A stretch of 64,000 nt of DNA from Zeugodacus cucurbitae (taxonomy: Eukaryota; Arthropoda; Insecta; Diptera; Tephritidae), in assembly GCF_028554725.1 (NCBI RefSeq), contig NC_071672.1, positions 6,602,501-6,666,500 on the forward strand. Direction: 5' to 3'. The notes under the pieces are model-generated. The model had not been told where the DNA came from and made no database searches. It saw only the letters and a program-made list of their open reading frames with translations. Of the stretch, positions 50,756-60,640 are shown piece by piece; the stretch's first letter is position 1; every line of letters begins with the position of its first letter. A program made the translations under genes and the position numbers.

Positions 50756-52205
50756 CTTCTTAATTAGTTTAGAAACAAATAAAAAAAATGTCTTGTCTTG
50801 TTTGTATTGTCATGTCTTGTTTTGTCTTATCTTCTTAATTAATTTAAAAACAAATCAAACACAATTGTCTTGTCTTGTATTTTCCTGTCTGGCCTTGTCT
50901 TGTCTTATCTTCTTATTTAATTCAAAAACTTGTCTTGTCCTGTCTTGTCTTGTCTTGTCTTGTCTTGTCTTGTCTTGTCTTGTCTTGTCTTGTCTTGTCT
51001 TGTCTTGTCTTGTCTTGTCTTGTCTTGTCTTGTCTTGTCTTGTCTTCTCTTGTCTTGTCTTGTCTTGTCTTGTCTTGTCTTGTCTTGTCTTGTCTTGTCT
51101 TGACTTGTCTTGTCTTGTCTTGTCTTGTCTTGTCTTGTCTTGTCTTGTCTTGTCTTGTCTTGTCTTGTCTTGTCTTGTCTTGTCTTGTCTTGTCTTGTCT
51201 TGTCTTGTCTTGTCTTGTCTTGTCTTGTCATGTCTTGTCTTGTCTTGTCTTGTCTTGTCTTGTCTTGTCTTGTCTTGTCTTGTCTTGTCTTGTCTTGTCT
51301 TGTCTTGTCTTGTCTTGTCTTGTCTTGTCTTGTCGTGTCTTGTCTTGTCTTGTCTTATCTTGTCTTGTTTTGTCGTGTCTTGTCTTGTCTGGCCTTGTCT
51401 TGTCTTGTCTTATCTTCCTAATTAATTTAAAAACAAATCAAACACAATAGTCCTGTCTTGTCTTGTCTTCTCTTCTTAATTAGTTTAGAAACAAATAAAA
51501 AAAATGTCTTGACTTGTCTTGTTTTGTTTTGTCTTGTCTTGTCTTGTCTTGTCTTGTCTTGTCTTGTCTTGTCTGGTCTTGTCTTGTCTTGTCTTGTCTT
51601 GTCTTGTTTTGTTTTGTCTTGTCTTGTCTTGTCTTGTCTTGTCTTGTCTTGTCTTGTCTGGTCTTGTCTTGTCTTGTCTTGTCTTGTCTTGTCTTGTCTT
51701 GTCTTGTCTTGTCTTGTCTTGTCTTGTCTTGTCTTGTCTTGTCTTGTCTTGTCTTGTCTTGTCTTGTCTTGTCTTGTCTTGTCTTGTCTTGTCTTGTCTT
51801 GTCATGTCTTGTCTGGTCTTGTCTTGTCTTGTCTTGTCTTGTCTTGTCTTGTCTTGTCTTGTCTTGTCTTGTCTTGTCTTGTCTTGTCTTGTCTTGTCTT
51901 GTCTTGTCTTGTCTTGTCTTATCTTGTCTTGTCTTGTCTTGTCTTGTCTTGTCTTGTCTTGTCTTGTCTTGTCTTGTCTTGTCTTGTCTTGTCTTGTCTT
52001 GTCTTGTCTTGTCTTGTCTTGTCTTGTCTTGTCTTGTCTTGTCTTGTCTTGTCTTGTCTTGTCTTGTCTTGTTTTGTCTTGTCTTGTCTTGTCTTGTCTT
52101 GTCTTGTCTTTTCTTGTCTGGCCTTGTCTTGTCTTGTCTTGTCCTGTCTTGTCTTGTCTTGTCTTGTCTTGTCGTGTCTTGTCTTGTCTTGTCTTGTCTT
52201 GTCTT
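50756..52205 (+). repeat. ~1.45-kb tandem unit, copy 1
   Basis: S2, a CATG box reading TTGTTTGTATTG (50,799; one T fewer than TTTTGTATTG), S1, CTGTCTGGCC, S7 (50,912), array with TCTTC (51,046) and TTGAC (51,101), TCATG, TCGTG pair, TTCCTAATTAA S1 (51,416), AATAGTCCTG, S2, TTGACTTG, arrays with CTGGT units (51,572, 51,658, 51,812) and a TTATC (51,920), then TTTTG, TTTTC-CTGGCC, TCCTG, TCGTG and S2 at 52,209. Confidence 0.88.
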
Positions 52206-53365
52206 GTCTTCTTAATTAGTTTAGAAACAAATAAAAAAAATGTCTTGTCTTGTTTGTATTGTCATGTCTTGTTTTGTCTTATCTTCTTAATTAATTTAAA
52301 AACAAATCAAACACAATTGTCTTGTCTTGTATTTTCCTGTCTGGCCTTGTCTTGTCTTATCTTCTTATTTAATTCAAAAACTTGTCTTGTCCTGTCTTGT
52401 CTTGTCTTGTCTTGTCTTGTCTTGTCTTGTCTTGTCTTGTCTTGTCTTGTCTTGTCTTGTCTTGTCTTGTCTTGTCTTGTCTTGTCTTGTCTTGTCTTGT
52501 CTTGTCTTGTCTTGTCTTGTCTTGTCTTGTCTTGTCTTGTCTTGTCTTGTCTTGTCTTGTCTTGTCTTGTCTTGTCTTGTCTTGTCTTGTCTTGTCTTGT
52601 CTTGTCTTGTCTTGTCTTGTCTTGTCATGTCTTGTCTTGTCTTGTCTTGTCTTGTCTTGTCTTGTCTTGTCTTGTCTTGTCTTGTCTTGTCTTGTCTTGT
52701 CTTGTCTTTTCTTGTCTGGCCTTGTCTTGTCTTGTCTTGTCTTGTCTTGTCTTGTCTTGTCTTGTCTTGTCTTGTCTTGTCTTGTCTTGTCTTGCCTTGT
52801 CTTGTCTTGTCGTGTCTTGTCTTGTCTTGTCTTATCTTGTCTTGTTTTGTCGTGTCTTGTCTTGTCTGGCCTTGTCTTGTCTTGTCTTATCTTCCTAATT
52901 AATTTAAAAACAAATCAAACACAATAGTCCTGTCTTGTCTTGTCTTGTCTTCTCTTCTTAATTAGTTTAGAAACAAATAAAAAAAATGTCTTGACTTGTC
53001 TTGTTTTGTTTTGTCATGTCTTGCCATGTCATGTCTTGTCTTGTTTTGTCTTATCTTCTTAATTAATTTAAAAACAAATCAAACACAATTGTCTTGTCTT
53101 GTCTTGTATTTTCCTGTTTGGCCTTGTCTTGTCTTATCTTATTAATTAATTTAAAAACAAATCAAACACAATTGTCTTGTCTTGTCTTGTTTTGTCTTGT
53201 TTTGTCTTGTTTTGTCTTGTCATGTCTTGTCTTGTCTTGTCTTGTCTTGTCTTGTCTTCTTAATTAGTTTAGAAACAAATAAAAAAAATGTCTTGTCTTG
53301 TTTTGTTTTGTCATGTCTTGTTTTGTCTTATCTTCTTAATTAATTTAAAAACAAATCAAACACAA
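52206..53365 (+). repeat. ~1.45-kb tandem unit, copy 2 (partial)
   Basis: Begins like 50,756 with the same one-base-shorter TTGTTTGTATTG (52,250), S1, S3, S7 (52,365), a perfect array of about 240 bp to TCATG (52,625), TTTTC-CTGGCC, a TTGCC unit (52,794), TCGTG pair, TTCCTAATTAA S1 (52,892), AATAGTCCTG and S2. It then goes over to CATG, S1, S3, TTATTAATTAA S1, three TTTTG units, short array and S2 (53,258) instead of the CTGGT arrays. Confidence 0.88.
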
Positions 53366-54890
53366 TTGTCTTGTCTTGTCTTGTATTTTCCTGTCTGGCC
53401 TTGTCTTGTCTTATCTTCTTATTTAATTTAAAAACAAATCAAACACAATTGTCTTGTCTTGTCCTGTCTTGTCTTGTCTTGTCTTGTCTTGTCTTGTCTT
53501 GTCTTGTCTTGGCTTGTCTTGTCTTGTCTTGTCTTGTCTTGTCTTGTCTTGTCTTGTCTTGTCTGGTCTTGTCTTGTCTTGTCTTGTCTTGTCTTGTCTT
53601 GTCTTGTCTTGTCTTGTCTTGTCTTGTCTTGTCTTGTCCTGTCTTGTCTTGTCTTGTCTTGTCTTGTCTTGTCTTGTCTTGTCTTGTCTTGTCTTGTCTT
53701 GTCTTGTCTTGTCTTGTCTTGTCTTGTCTTGTCGTGTCTTGTCTTGTCTGGCCTTGTCTTGTCTTGTCTTATCTTCTTAATTAATTTAAAAACAAATCAA
53801 ACACAATAGTCCTGTCTTGTCTTGTCTTGTCTTCTCTTCTTAATTAGTTTAGAAACAAATAAAAAAAATGTCTTGACTTGTCTTGTTTTGTTTTGTCATG
53901 TCTTGCCATGTCATGTCTTGTCTTGTTTTGTCTTATCTTCTTAATTAATTTAAAAACAAATCAAACACAATTGTTTGATTGTTTGTTTTGTCATGTCTTG
54001 CCATGTCATGTCTTGTCTTGTTTTGTCTTATCTTCTTAATTAATTTAAAAACAAATCAAACACAATTGTCTTGTCTTGTCTTGTATTTTCCTGTTTGGCC
54101 TTGTCTTGTCTTATCTTATTAATTAATTTAAAAACAAATCAAACACAATTGTCTTGTCTTGTCTTGTTTTGTCTTGTTTTGTCTTGTTTTGTCTTGTTTT
54201 GTCTTGTCATGTCTTGTCTTGTCTTGTCTTGTCTTGTCTTGTCTTGTCTTGTCTTGTCTTGTCTTGTCTTGTCTTGTCTTGTCTTGTCTTGTCTTGTTTT
54301 CTTAATTAGTTTAGAAACAAATAAAAAAAATTTCTTGTCTTGTTTTGTTTTGTCATGTCTTGTTTTGTCTTATCTTCTTAATTAATTTAAAAACAAATCA
54401 AACACAATTGTCTTGTCTTGTCTTGTATTTTCCTGTCTGGTCTTGTCTTGTCTTATCTTCTTATTTAATTTAAAAACAAATCAAACACAATTGTCTTGTC
54501 TTGTCCTGTCTTGTCTTGTTTTGTCTTGTCATGTCTTGTCTTGTCTTGTCTTGTCTTGTCTTGTCTTGTCTTGTCTTGTCTTGTCTTGTCTTGTCTTGTC
54601 TTGCCTTGTCTTGTCTTGTCTTGTCTTGTCTTGTCTTGTCTTGTCTTTTCTTGTCTGGCCTTGTCTTGTCTTGTCTTGTCTTGTCTTGTCTTGTCTTGTC
54701 TTTTCTTGTCGTGTCTTGTCTTGTCTTGTCTTGTCTTTTCTTGTCTGGCCTTGTCTTGTCTTGTCTTGTCTTGTCTTGTCTTGTCTTGTCTTTTCTTGTC
54801 GTGTCTTGTCTTGTCTTGTCTGGCCTTGTCTTGTCTTGTCTTATCTTCTTAATTAATTTAAAAACAAATCAAACACAATAGTCCTGTCTT
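53366..54890 (+). repeat. Spacer clusters with short arrays and a 90-bp tandem repeat
   Basis: TTATTTAATTT S1, an array of about 330 bp with TTGGC (53,509), CTGGT (53,564), TCCTG (53,636) and TCGTG, S1 with AATAGTCCTG, S2, CATG, S5 cassette (53,970), S3, TTATTAATTAA S1, four TTTTG units, array of about 90 bp, S2 ending AAATTTC (54,302) and S3 with CTGGTC (54,437; private). TTTTC-CTGGCC-array-TTTTC-TCGTG occurs twice at an offset of 90 bp (54,645 and 54,735). Confidence 0.9.
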
Positions 54891-57060
54891 GTCTTGTCTT
54901 GTCTTCTCTTCTTAATTAGTTTAGAAACAAATAAAAAAAATGTCTTGACTTGTCTTGTTTTGTTTTGTCATGTCTTGTCATGTCATGTCTTGTCTTGTTT
55001 TGTCTTATCTTCTTAATTAATTTAAAAACAAATCAAACACAATTGTCTTGTCTTGTCTTGCATTTTCCTGTTTGGCCTTGTCTTGTCTTATCTTATTAAT
55101 TAATTTAAAAACAAATCAAACACAATTGTCTTGTCTTGTCTTGTATTTTCCTGTCTGGCCTTGTCTTGTCTTATCTTCTTATTTAATTTAAAAACAAATC
55201 AAACACAATTGTCTTGTCTTGTCCTGTCTTGTCTTGTTTTGTCTTGTCTTGTCTTGTCTTGTCTTGTCTTGTCTTGTCTTGTCTTGTCTTGTCTTGTCTT
55301 GTCTTGTCTTGTCTTGTCTTGTCTTGTCCTGTCTTGTCTTGTCTTGTCTTGTCTTGTCTTGTCTTGTCTTGTCTTGTCTTGTCATGTCTTGTCTTGTCTT
55401 GTCTTGTCTTGTCTTGTCTTGTCTTGTCTTGTCTTGTCTTGTCTTGTCTTGTCTTGTCTTGTCTTGTCTTGTCTTGTCTTGTCTTGTCTTGTCTTGTCTT
55501 GTCTTGTCTTGTCTTGTCTTGTCTTGTCTTGTCTTGTCTTGTCTTGTCTTGTCTTGTCTTGTCTTGTCTTGTCTTGTCTTGTCTTGTCTTGTCTTGTCTT
55601 GTCTTGTCTTGTCTTGTCTTGTCTTGTCTTGACTTGTCTTGTCTTGTCTTGTCTTGTCTTGTCTTGTCTTGTCTTGTCTTGTCTTGTCTTGTCTTGTCTT
55701 GTCTTGTCTTGTCTTGTCTTGTCTTGTCTTGTCTTGTCTTGTCTTGTCTTTTCTTGTCTGGCCTTGTCTTGTCTTGTCTTGTCTTGTCTTGTCGTGTCTT
55801 GCCTTGTCTTGTCTTGTCTTGTCTTCTTAATTAGTTTAGAAACAAATAAAAAAAATGTCTTGTCTTGTTTTGTTTTGTCATGTCTTGTTTTGTCTTATCT
55901 TCTTAATTAATTTAAAAACAAATCAAACACAATTGTCTTGTCTTGTCTTGTATTTTCCTGTCTGGCCTTGTCTTGTCTTATCTTCTTATTTAATTCAAAA
56001 ACAAATCAAACACAATTGTCTTGTCTTGTCCTGTCTTGTCTTGTTTTGTCTTGTCTTGTCTTGTCTTGTCTTGTCTTGTCTTGTCTTGTCTTGTCTTGTC
56101 TTGTCTTGTCCTGTCTTGTCTTGTTTTGTCTTGTCTTGTCTTGTCTTGTCTTGTCTTGTCTTGTCTTGTCTTGTCTTGTCTTGTCTTGTCTTGTCTTGTC
56201 TTGTCTTGTCTTGTCTTGTCCTGTCTTGTCTTGTCATGTCTTGTCTTGTCTTGTCTTGTCTTGTCTTGTCTTGTCTTGTCTTGTCTTGTCTTGTCTTGTC
56301 TTGTCTTGTCTTGTCTTGTCTTGTCTTGTCTTGTCTTGTCTTGTCTTGTCTTGTCTTGTCTTGTCTTGTCTTGTCTTGTCTTGTCTTGTCTTGTCTTGTC
56401 TTGTCTTGTCTTGTCTTGTCTTGTCTTGTCTTGTCTTGTCTTGTCTTGTCTTGTCTTGTCTTGTCTTGTCTTGACTTGTCTTGTCTTGTCTTGTCTTGTC
56501 TTGTCTTGTCTTGTCTTGTCTTGTCTTGTCTTGTCTTGTCTTGTCCTGTCTTGTCTTGTCTTGTCTTGTCTTGTCTTGTCTTGTCTTGTCTTGTCTTGTC
56601 ATGTCTTGTCTTGTCTTGTCTTGTCTTGTCTTGTCTTGTCTTGTCTTGTCTTGTCTTGTCTTGTCTTGTCTTGTCTTGTCTTGTCTTGTCTTGTCTTGTC
56701 TTGTCTTGTCTTGTCTTGTCTTGTCTTGTCTTGTCTTGTCTTGTCTTGACTTGTCTTGTCTTGTCTTGTCTTGTCCTGTCTTGTCTTGTCTTGTCTTGTC
56801 TTGTCTTGTCTTGTCTTGTCTTGTCTTGTCTTGTCTTGTCTTGTCTTGTCTTGTCTTGTCTTGTCTTGTCTTGTCTTGTCTTGTCTTGTCTTGTCTTGTC
56901 TTGTCTTGTCTTGTCTTGTCTTGTCTTGTCTTTTCTTGTCTTGTCTTGTCTTGTCTTGTCTTGTCGTGTCTTGCCTTGTCTTGTCTTGTCGTGTCTTGTC
57001 TTGTCTTGTCTTCTTAATTAATTTAAAAACAAATCAAACACAATAGTCCTGTCTTGTCTT
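54891..57060 (+). repeat. Spacers and long arrays, first TTGCATTTTCC box
   Basis: S2, CATG box with TTGTCATG, S1, TTGCATTTTCC (55,060), TTATTAATTAA S1, S3 and TTATTTAATTT S1. Array 55,210-55,750 carries TTTTG, TCCTG, TCATG and TTGAC (55,630). Then TTTTC-CTGGCC, TCGTG-TTGCC, S2, S1, S3 and S1 with TTATTTAATTC that keeps its right half (55,985). Array 56,015-56,930 carries TCCTG, TTTTG, TCATG and TTGAC (56,473 and 56,749) and ends in TCGTG-TTGCC-TCGTG. An AATAGTCCTG S1 closes it. Confidence 0.92.
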
Positions 57061-57773
57061 GTCTTGTCTTCTCTTCTTAATTAGTTTAGAAACAAATAAA
57101 AAAAATGTCTTGACTTGTCTTGTTTTGTTTTGTCATGTCTTGTCATGTCATGTCTTGTCTTGTTTTGTCTTATCTTCTTAATTAATTTAAAAACAAATCA
57201 AACACAATTGTCTTGTCTTGTCTTGCATTTTCCTGTTTGGCCTTGTCTTGTCTTATCTTATTAATTAATTTAAAAACAAATCAAACACAATTGTCTTGTC
57301 TTGTATTTTCCTGTCTGGCCTTGTCTTGTCTTATCTTCTTATTTAATTTAAAAACAAATCAAACACAATTGTCTTGTCTTGTCTTGTCTTGTCTTGTCTT
57401 GTCTTGTCTTGTCTTGTCCCGTCTTGTCTTGTCTTGTCTTGTCTTGTCTTGTCTTGTCTTGTCTTGCCTTGTCTTGTCTTGTCTTGTCTTTTCTTGTCTG
57501 GCCTTGTCTTTTCTTGTCTGGCCTTGTCTTGTCTTGTCTTGTCTTCTTAATTAGTTTAGAAACAAATAAAAAAAAATGTCTTGTCTTGTTTTGTTTTGTC
57601 ATGTCTTGTTTTGTCTTATCTTCTTAATTAATTTAAAAACAAATCAAACACAATTGTCTTGTCTTGTCTTGTATTTTCCTGCCTGGCCTTGTCTTGTCTT
57701 ATCTTCTTATTTAATTTAAAAACTTGTCTTGTCCTGTCTTGTCTTGTCTTGTCTTGTCTTGTCTTGCCTTGCC
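57061..57773 (+). repeat. ~3-kb higher-order unit, opening spacers, copy 1
   Basis: S2, CATG box, S1, TTGCATTTTCC (57,225), TTATTAATTAA S1, S3, TTATTTAATTT S1, an array with TCCCG (57,418) and TTGCC, a doubled TTTTC-CTGGCC (57,489 and 57,509), S2 with nine A, S1, a box with CTGCCTGGCC (57,680) and an S7-like spacer TTATTTAATTTAAAAAC joined to TTGTC. The doubled TTTTC-CTGGCC returns at 60,493 and 63,723. Confidence 0.9.
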
Positions 57774-58655
57774 TTGTCTTGTCTTGTCTTGTCTTGTCTT
57801 GTCTTGTCTTGTCTTGTCTTGTCTTGTCTTGTCTTGTCTTGTCTTGTCTTGTCTTGTCTTGTCTTGTCTTGTCTTGTCTTGTCTTGTCTTGTCTTGTCTT
57901 GTCTTGTCTTGTCTTGTCTTGTCTTGTCTTGTCTTGTCTTGTCTTGTCTTGTCTTGTCTTGTCTTGTCTTGTCTTGTCTTGTCTTGTCTTGTCTTGTCTT
58001 GTCTTGTCTTGTCTTGTCTTGTCTTGTCTTGTCTTGTCTTGTCTTGTCTTGTCTTGTCTTGTCTTGTCTTGTCTTGTCTTGTCTTGTCTTGTCTTGTCTT
58101 GTCTTGTCTTGTCTTGTCTTGTCTTGTCTTGTCTTGTCTTGTCTTGTCTTGTCTTGTCTTGTCTTGTCTTGTCTTGTCTTGTCTTGTCTTGTCTTGTCTT
58201 GTCTTGTCTTGTCTTGTCTTGTCTTGTCTTGTCTTGTCTTGTCTTGTCTTGTCTTGTCTTGTCTTGTCTTGTCTTGTCTTGTCTTGTCTTGTCTTGTCTT
58301 GTCTTGTCTTGTCTTGTCTTGTCTTGTCTTGTCTTGTCTTGTCTTGTCTTGTCTTGTCTTGTCTTGTCTTGTCTTGTCTTGTCTTGTCTTGTCTTGTCTT
58401 GTCTTGTCTTGTCTTGTCTTGTCTTGTCTTGTCTTGTCTTGTCTTGTCTTGTCTTGTCTTGTCTTGTCTTGTCTTGTCTTGTCTTGTCTTGTCTTGTCTT
58501 GTCTTGTCTTGTCTTGTCTTGTTTTGTCTTGTCTTGTCTTGTCTTGTCTTGTCTTGTCTTTTCTTGTCTGGCCTTGTCTTGTCTTGTCTTGTCTTGTCTT
58601 GTCTTGTCTTGTCTTGTCGTGTCTTGCCTTGTCTTGTCTTGTCTTGTCTTCTTAA
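57774..58655. repeat. Pentamer array with 749-bp perfect core
   Basis: Two TTGCC units at the left end (57,766 and 57,771), perfect from 57,774 to about 58,522, then TTTTG, TTTTC-CTGGCC, TCGTG-TTGCC and S2. The corresponding array in the next higher-order unit (60,740-60,925) is short and full of TTATC and TTGCC variants. Confidence 0.95.
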
Positions 58656-60640
58656 TTAGTTTAGAAACAAATAAAAAAAATGTCTTGTCTTGTTTTGTTT
58701 TGTCATGTCTTGTTTTGTCTTATCTTCTTAATTAATTTAAAAACAAATCAAACACAATTGTCTTGTCTTGTCTTGTATTTTCCTGTCTGGCCTTGTCTTG
58801 TCTTATCTTCTTATTTAATTCAAAAACTTGTCTTGTCCTGTCTTGTCTTGTCTTGTCTTGTCTTGTCTTGTCTTGTCTTGTCTTGTCTTGTCTTGTCTTG
58901 TCTTGTCTTGTCTTGTCTTGTCTTGTCTTGTCTTGTCTTGTCTTGTCTTGTCTTGTCTTTTCTTGTCGTGTCGTGTCTTGTCTTGTCTGGCCTTGTCTTG
59001 TCTTGTCTTATCTTCTTAATTAATTTAAAAACAAATCAAACACAATAGTCCTGTCTTGTCTTGTCTTGTCTTCTCTTCTTAATTAGTTTAGAAACAAATA
59101 AAAAAAATGTCTTGACTTGTCTTGTTTTGTTTTGTCATGTCTTGTCATGTCATGTCTTGTCTTGTTTTGTCTTATCTTCTTAATTAATTTAAAAACAAAT
59201 CAAACACAATTGTCTTGTCTTGTCTTGCATTTTCCTGTTTGGCCTTGTCTTGTCTTATCTTATTAGTTAATTTAAAAACAAATCAAACACAATTGTCTTG
59301 TCTTGTATTTTCCTGTCTGGCCTTGTCTTGTCTTATCTTCTTATTTAATTTAAAAACAAATCAAACACAATTGTCTTGTCTTGTCTTGTCTTGTCTTGTC
59401 TTGTCTTGTCTTGTCTTGTCTTGTCTTGTCTTGTCTTGTCTTGTCTTGTCTTGTCTTGTCTTGTCTTGTCTTGTCTTGTCTTGTCTTGTCTTGTCTTGTC
59501 TTGTTTTGTCTTGTCTTGTCTTGTCTTGTCTTGTCTTTTCTTGTCTGGCCTTGTCTTGTCTTGTCTTGTCTTGTCTTGTCTTGTCTTGTCTTGTCTTGTC
59601 TTGTCGTGTCTTGCCTTGTCTTGTCTTGTCTTGTCTTCTTAATTAGTTTAGAAACAAATAAAAAAAATGTCTTGTCTTGTTTTGTTTTGTCATGTCGTGT
59701 TTTGTCTTATCTTCTTAATTAATTTAAAAACAAATCAAACACAATTGTCTTGTCTTGTCTTGTATTTTCCTGTCTGGCCTTGTCTTGTCTTATCTTCTTA
59801 TTTAATTCAAAAACTTGTCTTGTCCTGTCTTGTCTTGTCTTGTCTTGTCTTGTCTTGTCTTGTCTTGTCTTGTCTTGTCTTGTCTTGTCTTGTCTTGTCT
59901 TGTCTTGTCTTGTCTTGTCTTGTCTTGTCTTGTCTTGTCTTGTCTTGTCTTTTCTTGTCGTGTCGTGTCTTGTCTTGTCTGGCCTTGTCTTGTCTTGTCT
60001 TATCTTCTTAATTAATTTAAAAACAAATCAAACACAATAGTCCTGTCTTGTCTTGTCTTGTCTTCTCTTCTTAATTAGTTTAGAAACAAATAAAAAAAAT
60101 GTCTTGACTTGTCTTGTTTTGTTTTGTCATGTCTTGTCATGTCATGTCTTGTCTTGTTTTGTCTTATCTTCTTAATTAATTTAAAAACAAATCAAACACA
60201 ATTGTCTTGTCTTGTCTTGCATTTTCCTGTTTGGCCTTGTCTTGTCTTATCTTATTAATTAATTTAAAAACAAATCAAACACAATTGTCTTGTCTTGTAT
60301 TTTCCTGTCTGGCCTTGTCTTGTCTTATCTTCTTATTTAATTTAAAAACAAATCAAACACAATTGTCTTGTCTTGTCTTGTCTTGTCTTGTCTTGTCTTG
60401 TCTTGTCTTGTCTTGTCTTGTCCTGTCTTGTCTTGTCTTGTCTTGTCTTGTCTTGTCTTGTCTTGTCTTGCCTTGTCTTGTCTTGTCTTGTCTTTTCTTG
60501 TCTGGCCTTGTCTTTTCTTGTCTGGCCTTGTCTTGTCTTGTCTTGTCTTGTCTTGTCTTCTTAATTAGTTTAGAAACAAATAAAAAAAAATGTCTTGTCT
60601 TGTTTTGTTTTGTCATGTCTTGTTTTGTCTTATCTTCTTA
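58656..60640 (+). repeat. ~0.99-kb tandem duplication, two copies
   Basis: Copy 1 58,656-59,640 and copy 2 59,641-60,640. Order: S2, CATG, S1, S3, S7 (58,808 and 59,800), array of about 130 bp, TTTTC-TCGTG-TCGTG (58,959 and 59,950), CTGGCC, AATAGTCCTG S1, S2, CATG with TTGTCATG, S1, TTGCATTTTCC (59,227 and 60,219), TTATTAATTAA S1, S3, TTATTTAATTT S1, array. The offset is 987-992 bp. Copy 1 has a private TTATTAGTTAA (59,260) and a TCGTGTTTTG after the second CATG box (59,694). The copies differ at the right end: TTTTG-array-CTGGCC-TCGTG in copy 1, doubled TTTTC-CTGGCC in copy 2. Confidence 0.9.

Noticed and set aside
49449..51425. Longest + strand open frame (658 codons), Cys-Leu-Val-Leu-Ser repeat
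   Set aside because: It is a run of pentamer arrays and spacers. The same stretch is open in other frames as well, it has no non-repeat domain, and its end falls on the TAA of a spacer.
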